A stretch of DNA of 64,000 bases from Euonymus europaeus. Taxonomy: Eukaryota; Streptophyta; Magnoliopsida; Celastrales; Celastraceae. The position numbers and the translations under genes were made by a program. Location of the stretch: contig OY756961.1 in NCBI GenBank assembly GCA_963580455.1, positions 22,797,001 to 22,861,000 on the forward strand, read 5' to 3'. Of this stretch, positions 1 to 10,060 are shown in pieces; the first letter of the stretch is position 1, and the number at the start of each line of letters is the position of its first letter. Below the pieces are notes generated by a model. The model was not told where the DNA came from, made no database searches, and worked only from the letters and a program-made list of their open reading frames with translations.

Positions 1-90
1 GTATGTCCAATCTAATAACATGAAGACAGTTCAATAGAGTGCAATACTATATGTATTTTCAAAAGGCCGGACATCAACGGGAGTAACTTA

Positions 91-701
91 CAGTTTATCA
101 ATTTCTGGTATTCTCTAAGTGAATCAGATACATTTCCCTTGCTTAATTCCCCGCAGATCAAGTAAATATGTAACTGTTTTCTTTTACAAAAGAAGCGAAA
201 AAGAAAAGTACATCGCATTACCATGAACAATTCTCATAACGTGTCACATATAAATAGGAAATGAGCACGTATTTTCCATTTTTGCTGTTACACCTCTTGT
301 CCTTCGTTTAGGCTTAGCATTTTGGCGGTACGTAGTCCATTGTAGTAGTAAAAAATTTATTAAGTAGAGGAAAATAAGACCATAACTTCACAAGATTTTT
401 AAAAAAAACGTAAACAATTCCCGTGCACAAGGCTCCGGCTCCTGCGATGGGCAGGATTGGAGACAATGGGCAGGATTGGAGACAGATAAAATTTACATAA
501 ATGTTACCCTTACATATTATGTAGAGAGATTGTTTCCAAGAATTAAACTTGTATCCTCTAGGTTGCACCTAACAACTGTACCGCTGGGCAAATATGGAAG
601 TTGCCAGGAAACTTGCAAGTGCTCACCAGAATTCATAAGGAGAAAAAGGAACTTTTACTTTGTTCATCCGCATAAACTTGTGCTTGATAAACTGATTCCA
701 G
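91..701 (-). other. Possible minus-strand exons of an unknown gene at the left edge
   Basis: Two short open stretches have convincing splice borders on the minus strand. The first (701 down to 627) follows a CTCTACAG acceptor and ends at a GTGAGC donor; one frame reads WNQFIKHKFMRMNK and on to SPYEF. The second (173 down to 91) follows AAAACAG and ends at GTAAGT; its open frame reads LHIYLICGELSKGN and on to REYQKLIN, which looks protein-like. Their phases do not join directly, so they may be separate, skipped or spurious exons. A gene here would run off the left edge. I do not recognise it. Between them (447-484) a 19-bp unit is repeated twice in tandem. Confidence 0.2.
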
Positions 702-1463
702 CTGTAGAGGAATAGGCACTGTCTGAAAAACAACCTGTGAAAAAAAAGGGAACAGTAACAATTCAAAAATCACCACTAGCTAGTCAAAAGAAGAAAAAAA
801 AACTCTCCAAATATGAATTCAATATATCAACACTACGCCTACAACGGTGTAACTATCTACAGAGAATTAGCAAACCTCTCCAGGAGCTGATCGAACTTTC
901 AGTGTGAGAGCAAATACTCCATACCAACAACAATATAATGTAGTTGAATTCCACGCCCCATGCAGAAAACCAAAGGGTTTTTGACACCCTACCCACGATT
1001 GAAAAACCAAACAGAAGGCACCATAAAGAACTGAAGTTTGTTCAATAATACCAAATTCAACCAAAAGACACATTCAAATTATTCTGTTAGAATTTGCCTA
1101 AATAACAAAGGATTGCCCAAAGATCATAGTCCACAATATTCAAGACAATAAGTACACACAGAACTTGAAGCTATAGCCTTTAGAATATGACGGCATGGAA
1201 CAAGGGATTCACAGAAAGTATTGTCATACCTTCTCAGAGTGAATGATCCATATCTTTAATTTTGACCCCACACCTTATCTTTAATTTTGACCCCACACCT
1301 TAAACAGCAATGTCCTCTTAAATCCTCCAACCTCAAAGTGTGAATTCCTAGCAATAAAAGTAAGCCCACTTCTCAAAGAGTTTCTCAAAGAGGTTGATAT
1401 CGGCAAAACAAATTCCATTTTTCAACCATATAATAAAGGTCCAATTCCATACACAAAGAAGTG
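702..1463. other. Downstream flank of the nuclease gene, no gene seen
   Basis: This is the 3' side of the minus-strand nuclease gene and probably holds its 3' UTR. No coding region is supported. A 25-bp unit is repeated in perfect tandem at 1251-1275 and 1276-1300. Confidence 0.4.
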
Positions 1464-2472
1464 TCAGTTTTGCAGCTTTCCATGGATTTCACGCATTAGT
1501 AGCTTTGAGTCATCAGCAATGCGTTTACTTTCATAAATGATATAACGAAAGTGCTCATGCTTAGGTTCTGGCCTGAGATAACTTAATTGGTCAAGGGGAT
1601 CAGTGATCACATGTCTGCTACAGATTTCCCTTGCTGGCTGCACATGCTTCCACCAGAAATCAGAAAGCGCAAATCTCAGGACATCCCAATAATCTGCATC
1701 TCGATATAACCTGAAAAGGCTGCTGCCATTAGGGGTCCAAACGTACAAATCCATCCAATCCCTGTCCAGTATTTCCATCAAGCCCTGAGCTTGAGGAATA
1801 TAATAAACAGGAATGCGCTTCCAAGGTAAAGCTTGCCTCATATCTCCATGAAAAAATGGGCACTTGATCTCTAGAACTCCTCGGGAAGGCAATTCATGCA
1901 CAAATTTGTCAACTACCCCATCTGGTGAAGCTGCTAGCCAATCATCTTCTGGGTTCCTATCATGATAGACCTGAAATTCAGGAAATAAAACTGTGTTTCC
2001 AGTTATAAGCTTGTATCTTTCTAGTGCTTCCTCTTCTTTGACGTTATTCCAACATGTGGCCAAATTACCAGCAAATGGCTCAATTGCCCCAAGCTTCTCC
2101 AGCCAGAGTTTGACCCTCCTGTGACGCCAAAAACCAATAGCTCCACCAAAAGTGCTCGCCGTAAGTTTGTGCTTTCTTTTCCCTTGCCAATTTTTGAACC
2201 AATGCTGAAAACTAGGAGATTGGAGGATAGAATAACTTTCACCGGGTGTAACTTCCTGACAATTCTCAAAATGGTTTGAATCTTTTCTTAAGGGATGGCT
2301 GAAAGCATGACTATCCCAGTTGAGCCTTTCAGTAGTTGGTCCAACCGAGGTACCGCTGACATGTGACCCTATGTGGCTGAAATCATTATCAAGCATAGCT
2401 ATAGTATGGCTACGTCTAGACTTCTGAAATGGCGACAAGAACGTATATGACAAGAAAGGCTTAAGTTGTTCT
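1464..2472 (-). CDS. YqaJ-type (lambda exonuclease-like) PD-(D/E)XK nuclease, main exon
   Basis: A large exon of about 336 codons encodes a YqaJ/RecB-C-like nuclease, the family behind phage recombinases and a small set of plant proteins probably imported into organelles. Visible motifs in order are LTASTFGGAIGFW, the acidic helix VKEEEALERY, the metal-ligand region WLAASPDGVV, the E-x-K core VLEIKCPF, and the helix YIPQAQGLMEIL. These match the family's E, D, ExK and Q positions, so the active site looks intact. No ATG lies near the exon start; the frame is open to acceptors at 2476 and 2473 (TTCAGCAG), so coding begins in an upstream exon or at the internal Met near codon 27. Joining the 2472 acceptor to the donor at 3512 gives one uninterrupted frame from an ATG at 3528 (341 codons). 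Plant homologues are usually 300-360 residues, which fits. Confidence 0.82.
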
Positions 2473-3511
2473 CTGCTGAAGCAATAATAGTGCCATTATA
2501 AGCAATGAGATCAACAAAAAGAAACAAGAAAAAAAAAACTCAATCAATTGCAATCTTAAAGCAAAGACAAATCTAGCATCGATAATTAAACTTCTTTAAA
2601 GAAAAAAATAGCAACTGTAGAAGCATGAGAGCCTATCAAATCTGAAACTTCAGTAATTTAATTATTACTCACACTTTTCCCCATGTTTGGGCTGCACTCC
2701 CCCTTATTAATAAAACCGTGTCAAAAAGAGTGTGTCATGCTTTGAACTTGGGAGAAAACGTTAGACTAAGGCTTCAATATGCCAAAAGTGCGAGCTTATG
2801 GGGAAATTGATTATTTGGTTATTCTTATAAATCCAATCCACCAATCGAGTCCAGCTACCATATATGGATTCATTTTTTGGAGGAAAGTCTACTGATGATG
2901 ATGACATACTTAAAAATTTAAACAGTTAATGAAACAATGAACAAGAAAACAATTATTGATAAATTTTTAACAGCAAAGATAACTACAGGAATATACAGAT
3001 AATTTTTCCGGCCATTTTGGAATATCTAAATGCAACACATCATGATAAACAAAGCACCGGAATCAAGTAGCTGTGAGAACATCCTTGAGAAAAACGACCA
3101 TATAAGCTATGGCTTCAACTTATGAAATCTCTTCCACAAAAGTCACCAGTTCACTCAATCAAATTTTTTAATAACTTTTTCGTGAAGAACCCATAGATTG
3201 AACTAAACCCTATTATTATTTTATTCAAATAACATAAATGTATATAATCTCTTCACTCTGTTTCAACAGCCTCAGAAAGAGAACCCAAGAAAAACAAGAC
3301 AAAGAAACAAAATTTAAAACTGGGTTTTGATGCAGCAATCACATAAAAACATATAATTAATTTTATTGCAAATGAACAAATAGAAATAGATAAAACATAG
3401 CTACAAAGAATGAGCTTTTGTACTGACCTGCCATCAAGTTTGCCATATACGATGTTGTTACAAAGATTTTAAATAACATATAAATCCATTTGAGAGTACA
3501 AAGAAACATAC
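2473..3511 (-). other. Probable intron between HSP90-like exon and nuclease exon
   Basis: About 1.04 kb of AT-rich sequence separates a good donor (GTATGT, just below 3512) from the polypyrimidine-poor acceptor TTCAGCAG at 2473-2480. I see no further HSP90 exon here; the conserved start of the ATPase domain that should follow the last HSP90-like codons is not visible in any frame. Confidence 0.45.
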
Positions 3512-4260
3512 CTCTGCTTGATACTCATACTTCTCAGCTGGAGGATGTGGAGAATCCGAATTTTCTTATGCTGCTGCAGTTGACTCACACCGACTACCCA
3601 AGAAAAGGCCATTTTTCAGGATTAATAATTGATTTGAAGCCCCATTTGAGCTGTGCCTACCACTGTTCAAAATTGAGAACCATCTGACCCGAGTATCACT
3701 CTCTAAAACCTGGGGATAGTCTAAAGATGAGAATTAACCTAATTTTGTATCCAAATTAGAAAGGAACGTCAACTACAGAATTGCACATATTCAATTGATA
3801 GAACCCATAAAAAGATGGAGTCTTTACACAACTGGAACAGCTAATAGCAAAAGAAATGATAATAATAAGTAATTCCAAGTGTTTACCTGAGTGCCATAGA
3901 AATATAAATAGATATAGTTCGTGTCCGAAAAATTAAAATGGTATTTAACATAGCTAATAAGCTAAATGAAAACATCTACATATTCTGTCCACAAAATTGA
4001 ATATGCTTTTAATAGGACTGGTACCATTGAACTGAATCAACAATAGCAACAAACACGAAACATCATTAAAGAACAAACAAAAACCCCACCGTACAAAACC
4101 TCAACCCACAAGAAATGAACGGAAGAACTATGGATTTTAGAGTGCGTACCGAATCACTGAAAATAGTAGAGAATGCGATCGGAGCTGCCGCGACAGCACG
4201 GTGACGCGAGCCACAGGTGCGCAAGATAGCTGAGACGGAGGGCCTTGAGAGCTTGTGCAT
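3512..4260 (-). pseudogene. 5' fragment (exons 1-2) of a mitochondrial HSP90 (TRAP1/HSP90-6-like) gene
   Basis: Exon 1 (4260-4150) encodes a 37-residue start MHKLSRPSVSAILRT, rich in Ser, Arg and Ala with no acidic residue until near its end, as in a mitochondrial presequence; it ends in phase 0 at GTACGC. Exon 2 (3709-3512, acceptor CCCCAG, donor GTATGT, 66 codons, phase 0) continues in frame and ends PPAEKYEYQAE, the hallmark lead-in to the N-terminal ATPase domain of plant organellar HSP90. A TAA at 3566-3568 interrupts this frame after residue 84, and no later HSP90 exon is visible downstream. The full protein would be near 800 residues. It is therefore a broken, truncated copy, or two exons captured as a leader for the nuclease gene downstream. 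The naming rests on recalled homology but the splice phases and motif agree well. Confidence 0.68.
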
Positions 4261-4302
4261 GATGGAGAAGCTTCGACTTTGCGGCAAAAAAGCCACACCC
4301 AC

Positions 4303-4340
4303 ACGAGGGTTTATAAAGGGTTTTTATAGAGGGTTTATGC
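4303..4340 (-). promoter_or_regulatory. Three telo-box motifs upstream of the HSP90-like exon
   Basis: On the minus strand AAACCCT occurs three times (4306-4312, 4317-4323, 4330-4336) about 45-75 bp before the ATG of the HSP90-like fragment. Telo-boxes are typical of promoters or leaders of plant translation and organelle-biogenesis genes, so the promoter of the fragment may be preserved even though the body is lost. Confidence 0.4.
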
Positions 4341-4354
4341 TGGGTTTTGGACGG

Positions 4355-5240
4355 ATAGTTCAAACCAAGGTCGTTAAAATCAGACCGGTCTGGGTAGGAA
4401 AAACCGTCCCTTTTGAGAATCGGTCAGTTTCCGGTTTCCTTTTGAGAATCGGTCAATTTTCGGTTGAACCGGCCGATCCTCATGAATCGATTGAGCCGGT
4501 TTTTGTTGAAAAATTTTGAAAAAATAGCTTCTGCTAGGATTAGAACTCATGACCTCGTTACTAAAAGCTAATCTTTTGACCAGCTAAACTATGCAATTTT
4601 GTTGATCCATGGTGAAAGATTATATTAATGTATCATATCTCTCAAGTTTAAAGTCAAAAATTAATTAAATATATGATATTTCTATATATTAATTAAATTT
4701 ATAGAAAATAATATATATTTATTTATTTCAAATATGTAATTTAATAAAAATTCATTGCAATAAATTTCAGTTAATTTTTTCATATATTCATGTTGTCAAC
4801 TAAATTTTTTGACACAAAGACTCATATTATGATGATGAAAATGGTTGTAATATACATGTGTTTCACTCATATAATTCTTAATTCGATTTTTAATAAATAT
4901 TTAATTTTAATTTAAGATTCTATGATTGCATAAATAATTTTTATTTATTTTATCATTTGACATATAATTTTTTTGTTAAATGAATATTTGAGAACCTATG
5001 AATAGTTGCGAATTTTTTAATAAAGAGACATATTAATGTTATATTTCTATATTACTATGAGAATTATAAAATATTAAATAGTTTTAATTATTACTTATAA
5101 TATATAAATATATCTATATAATAATTAATAACATTGAACCCGGTTCGAACCACGGTTAAACCCCGGTTGGACCATTGAACCATGAACCGAAGAATTTTCC
5201 GGTTCGATGACCGGTCCGGTTTTCAAAACCTTGATTCAAA
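4355..5240. mobile_element. Non-autonomous DNA transposon with degenerate terminal inverted repeats
   Basis: The left end (CAAGGTCGTTAAAATCAGAC, then CGGTC) is a degenerate inverted copy of the right end near 5210-5240 (reverse complement CAAGGTTTTGAAAACCGGAC, then CGGTC). Both ends continue in GGTTCAACCGG-like purine and pyrimidine blocks, while the interior is very AT-rich and noncoding. This arrangement is common in short dispersed elements of dicots. I could not define a target duplication. The element starts about 95 bp upstream of the HSP90-like ATG. Confidence 0.55.
4530..4605 (-). other. tRNA-like segment inside the transposon
   Basis: On the minus strand a TTAGCTGGTCAAAAG block resembles a pol III A box and GAGTTCTAATCC, about 35 bases further on, resembles a B box. 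No complete cloverleaf can be drawn, so this is not called a tRNA gene. It may be an inherited tRNA-derived module of the repeat family. Confidence 0.3.
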
Positions 5241-5649
5241 CTTTGAAGAAGCTTCTGGAGAATGATAATTTACTGTTATATTTTCACTTTTTAAATTTTA
5301 AATTTTTGTAGTTTCAGAATTTATGTTTTTTTTTATATGAAAGAATAAAACCCACAAAATATGAGAGGGAGGGGTTCCCACTTTTTTAGTTACAATTTTA
5401 ATTATAATTTCCCTCTAAACTTATGTTAATTCATTTTTTCTGAAATTACATATTGAGGTTTAGAATTAGGATTTAATATTTGGAGAACAAAGTTTAGGGT
5501 TTAGGAGTTAAAATTAGCGTTTAAGTTTTAAGATTCAAGATTTATAATAGTTTTTTTTCAAAATATATTATATTATAACATTATTAACATCAAAGTACTT
5601 TATTACACATATTAAAAGTACGATTTAATATAGTTTGGGGAGGAATTGT

Positions 5650-5770
5650 AACTAAAATTGTAGTAAAATAATTATGGTTGTTATCCTTAAAATTAAGGAT
5701 AACAACTATAATTGGATTTACAATTATAGTTGTTATCCTTAAAATTAAGTTGATAATTATAGTTGTTCTG
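5650..5770. repeat. Nested short palindromes next to the long inverted repeat
   Basis: GTTGTTATCCTTAAAATTAA and its reverse complement lie almost back to back near 5669-5707; ACTATAATTGGATTTACAAT then forms a second palindrome, and the GTTATCCTTAAAATTAA word returns near 5731. The block could extrude as a cruciform. It abuts the outer end of the 734-bp inverted-repeat arm at 5776. Confidence 0.6.
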
Positions 5771-5775
5771 GAGCC

Positions 5776-7599
5776 AAGATCTTTTCTTGAAGGAGGCAAA
5801 AAATTACATAGCATAAACAATGAAAAGAATGTCAAAGATACCTTCATGCTTGCATCTCAAAAAACAAGCTGAGGGCTTGATCTGTCCAGATATGTCGAGC
5901 ATGTAGACAAGTATCAACTCATTAGAGTGAACTTCATGAAAAATTGGACCAATTAAGTATCCTATGACATTACATATAAATATGTAATTACAACAATAAT
6001 TTCAAACTCACAACAAAATAATTTTTGCCTCGCTAATTCCTCCACTCCTTAGCATTTTTAGTTAATAAAAAAAGAGCATGTAATATACGTTTAGGAAGAA
6101 ATATACGCAACATACCCTAACGAGCACTGAGAATTTTTCTAGGGGGCAATATTAGAATTTCATATATATAATTAGGAAAACACTCCAACCAATCTGACCC
6201 CTTGAGCACCAAAAAGCTATTTCACAACTCTGTTTCATCTATCTTGCATGATCAACGACGACCCTTGAAGCTCTCATCTCACTTGTAGAGGTCGCAGAAT
6301 TTGGCTCCACTGCTAGATCTGGACTGTGAAGTGGAAAGCCAGATGGCCCAGATCTCTATCTCGTATTCGGACATCTGCTTTTACCCAAACACCATCTGTA
6401 CAAACGATAACAAAAGAAAATGGCCACAAAAAGTAGTTCTAAAACTCTTTGATATGTACTGGTTCGAGCATGGAATCTTCACCAAAAGCTCATTTTCACC
6501 TTCCAATGAGAAGAGAAGATGAGCATTGCTTTACCGAGCAAGATTATGAGGGCAACGATGCATAGGATTCCCAAAGCCTCATACAGACAGAAAGAGAGCA
6601 GCAGCGTTTAATGGATGAGAAGGGTTTTAGGCCAGTGGTGCTGGTTATTGTCTGCCCACGAAATGTATAAGCGACGACCTAAAGAACTTTGAGGAGCTGT
6701 GTAGTACTTCCTGCCGTCATTTACTACTGCAGCCTGGTTCGTTCCACACTAGGCCTGAATTTTCTCTGCCTAAGCCCAACCCACTACTAAGATACCTAAC
6801 TCGAAGACTAGGTAAATGCGAAAATCTCGATCCTTGAATTTTTTTTTCTTCAATTGGGTTTGTTTCATTGGAAGGTGAAAATGAGCTTTTGGTGAAGATT
6901 TCATGCTCGAACCAGTACATATCAAAGAGTTTTAGAACTACTTTTTTGTGGCCATTTTCTTTTATTATCATTTGTATAGATGGTGTTTGGGTAAAAGCAG
7001 ATGTCCGAATACGAGATAGAGATCTGGGCCATCTGGCTTTCCACTTCACAGTCCAGATCTAGCAGTGGAGCCAAATTTTGCGGCCTCTACAAGTGAGATG
7101 AGAGCTTCAAGGGTCGCCGTTGATCATGCAAGAGAGATGAAACAGAGTTGTGAAATAGCTTTTTGGTGCTCAAGGGGTCATATTGGTTGGAGTGTTTTCC
7201 TAATTATATATATGAAATTCTACTATTGCCCCCTAGAAAAATTCTCAGTGCTCGTTAGGGTATGTTGCGTATATTTCTTCCTAAACGTATATTACATGCT
7301 CTTTTTTTATTAACTAAAAATGCTAAGGAGTGGAGGAATCAGTGAGGCAAAAATTATTTTGTTGTGAGTTTGAAATTATTGGTGTAATTACATATTTATA
7401 TGTAATGTCATAGGATACTTAATTGGTCCAATTTTTCAGGAAGTTCACTCTAATGAGTTGATACTTGTCCGCATGCTCGACATAGCTAGACAGATCAAGC
7501 CCTCAGCTTGTTTTTTGAGATGCAAGAATGAAGGTATCTTTGACCTTCTTTTCATTGTTTATGCTATGTAATTTTTTGCCTCCTTCAAGAAAAGATCTT
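5776..7599. repeat. Long near-perfect inverted repeat (734/735-bp arms, 355-bp spacer)
   Basis: The left arm (5776-6509) is repeated in reverse complement as the right arm (6865-7599), starting and ending at the shared word AAGATCTT and reaching inwards to CACCTTCCAATGA. Mismatches are few and scattered by eye. The 355-bp centre (6510-6864) is unique. A transcript through it would fold into a roughly 730-bp duplex, a good substrate for Dicer-like enzymes. Each arm carries a protein-like stretch (KVVLKLFDMYWFEH, then FTKSSFSPSNE); on the minus strand the right-arm version stays open into the spacer, suggesting that a fragment of a host gene was duplicated head to head. The family is not securely recognised. 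No target duplication flanks the arms. Confidence 0.9.
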
Positions 7600-9827
7600 T
7601 GTTCCTTTACTAGGTTGAACCGATAATTGTTGGAGTGCAAATAGCTCCACCCTTTAATAATGTGAGAAGCAACTAGCAAGACTTTGTTTCTAACTTCTCA
7701 GTAATAGTGTCAACAATTGGTTTTTTGATTTTTGATTGGATTTTCAGACAATTTTAGTGAAAATGTGTAAAATATTTTTTGAAAAAATTCGACCAGTTAG
7801 TTCGATTTTGTTGGATTTGTTCGGACTCAAATTTTGGATATATAACTAATTTTCAAATACAATTCTATCCAAGTCAAAAAATTCAATCACCTGAAAATTG
7901 TTGTCACCCTTTAGTCGTGTGCTTTTTTTGGTAACTTTTAAGACACGACGATACTAGATCCCCCATCACACTTGATACTTCACAGTGATCAAAGAGAGTG
8001 TTAGAAAGGGTGACTAGTCGGACAGGAAGAAGATGATTAACAATGTTGTCGACCTTCCCGGCATAAGCAAAAATAGTCAAATGTCACGAAGTCAATCTCT
8101 TCAGGACAACCCCTTCACAACTGCCAAAAAATACGATTCAGGCTATATGCATCCCCATATTCTCAAGTACACCCCTAACAAATTCAAAAAAAAATATATT
8201 CTATAAACACCCCATGGCGTCAACCTTATTACTTTTTTAGCCTCTTCTTTTCTCTTCCATTCTCGTCTCTGTTTCTATCTCTCGTCTTTGCGATGGACGA
8301 CGAGGACAACGTTGACTTCCAATCGGAGCTCAGCCAATAAGTTACGTAGAGTGAAGGGGACTCGGATTCCTTTGTTGGGTCTATTTTCTTGCCCTTGCGA
8401 ACTTACAAAAGAAAATGAAGAATCCAGATGAGGAAAACATGGATTTTGTTGAAGTCGGTTAGTTTGGTGGAGTGAAGGCGTCCAATGAGAAAGTGAATGT
8501 GAAGAGGGAGTTTTTATTTGTTTGTTAGGCCACTCCTTGCGATAAAAAAAATATGTTCTTCTTAGTTTGTCTTTTAGTTTGGCTTTTGGGTTTTACGAGT
8601 TGTTTAACGGTGCAGTTTTGGATGATGGTGGTTGTTTTGAATTGGGAAAAACAGAAGTAGTCGAAACATCAAGCAAGGCAGTCATGGTAAATGGTGAGTG
8701 CCATTATTCTAGTTCACATTTGATGGATTTTGGGCTTGCCTTGATCTTGATTCCGAATGTTCTTTGAAGTTATCATTAAATTGTTAAAAAGTGTTGCCCA
8801 TATACTAATGAATGGGATAAATTTGAGGAATAAAGAATCCAGAAATCTTTTCTTGTTGATTTGAACTCCTTCCTTAAAATCTCACAACAAGAATGTAAGA
8901 AAAATTGAACCACCAAATATATTTAGGGTGTAATTTGAATAATTGGAAAATGGGGTATATTTTGACATAAATTTTTTTCGATGGGATTTCTTAGAATGGG
9001 GCCATCAGAGTATCCATGAAAAAATGGGTGTAAATAATCCAAACCCAAAATACATAAAATGTTTGGGGATTGTTCTTCATAAAACCATCAATAATTCACT
9101 CGTATGAGCACAAATGACAATCTAGCTAATTACTAATTGGGCCCATCGTGACTAATGGTTTTTGGATCATGACTAATTGAGCCCATCGTGAGGAAGAATT
9201 ATACAGGCCTAGAAACTACACCAAAGCCATCGGAGATGAAACTTGCTGCTTGTTTAGAGTTGTTGGAATCCGACAACAACATATCTTCCATTCTTTGTTT
9301 CCTTTCCTGTACTTGTTTTAGAGTCCGCGAAGTTTGATGTGGTAAAATTACTAATTTTTTGTTAAAAAACCATGATTTTTTTTATCAAACTTTTGCAACA
9401 AAATTTGGCTATTCGGCTTTGCCCAATAGGCCCATGATAGGGAGGTTTAGGATGAATTGGATTGGCCCAAATCGAAGTATATGACTATCCAATTAGAAAG
9501 TGACAATTGTAAGAAGCAAGAATTGACACGCGGCTAAAATAGGAAGTTACTTGGATCAGTTGGAGTGCGCAGAGTATTAGAGACAATTGAGGACATGTGG
9601 CAGATCGACAATTTCGTAGATACTATTTTCATGGTCAGACACTCTAGGGTTGTGAACTTGTGACCATTTTCAGTGCAGGAAATAACGATGCATGGTGACA
9701 AATGTGAAAAGCGCAAAATTAATTGTGATTATGTGACAGCACAAGAGCAAAACATGAGAGAAATTACAATACATGGAGAGAAACAAGGAACATGATTGGA
9801 AATATGTAGGAAGTGACATGTTCTTTT
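7600..9827. other. Intergenic region with possible decayed gene remnants
   Basis: No intact gene is visible. Around 8230-8760 the base composition is more gene-like: a CT-rich stretch precedes an ATG reading MDDEDNVDFQSELSQ and then a stop, and open scraps continue to about 8767. I take this as an unidentified relic at most. The rest is AT-rich spacer. Confidence 0.3.
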
Positions 9828-10060
9828 TGTTGAAATTTGGTCATACAAACACACAGTTATTAAAACAACCTATATAGTAAAGCAATCAAATAAATAGAAA
9901 AGAAGAACACGAGAGATTTATGTTCTTCGGAAAAAATGTCTATGTTCATGAAGTCTATGATTTCTTTTGATTTGAGAATTTCAGTGTGTACAATTGAGCT
10001 AAGTTTTCCATTTATAACAAGCTATATGCATGCTTGAATGGTATGCTCCGCTCCCCTCTT
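9828..10060 (-). mobile_element. Fragment of an LTR-retrotransposon LTR
   Basis: Read on the minus strand, the segment has a TATA-like GTTATAAATGG, then a leader with GAACATAAATCTCTCGTGTTC, typical of copia-type R/U5 regions, and ends in AAATTTCAACA, i.e. a CA terminus. No partner LTR or internal domain is nearby, so it would be a solo or truncated LTR. Confidence 0.35.

Noticed and set aside
1464..4260. In-frame fusion of the HSP90 mitochondrial presequence to the nuclease
   Set aside because: Exon 1 ends in phase 0, while all visible acceptors of the nuclease exon need another phase; direct joining gives an early stop or the wrong frame. Through exon 2 the HSP90 frame stops at 3566.
4217..4519. 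100-codon plus-strand frame
   Set aside because: It lies antisense to the HSP90-like exon 1 and its leader and has no motif of its own.
6301..7313. Several short plus-strand frames in the inverted repeat as separate genes
   Set aside because: They are fragments of the same duplicated sequence read in each arm, with stops and no conserved full domain.
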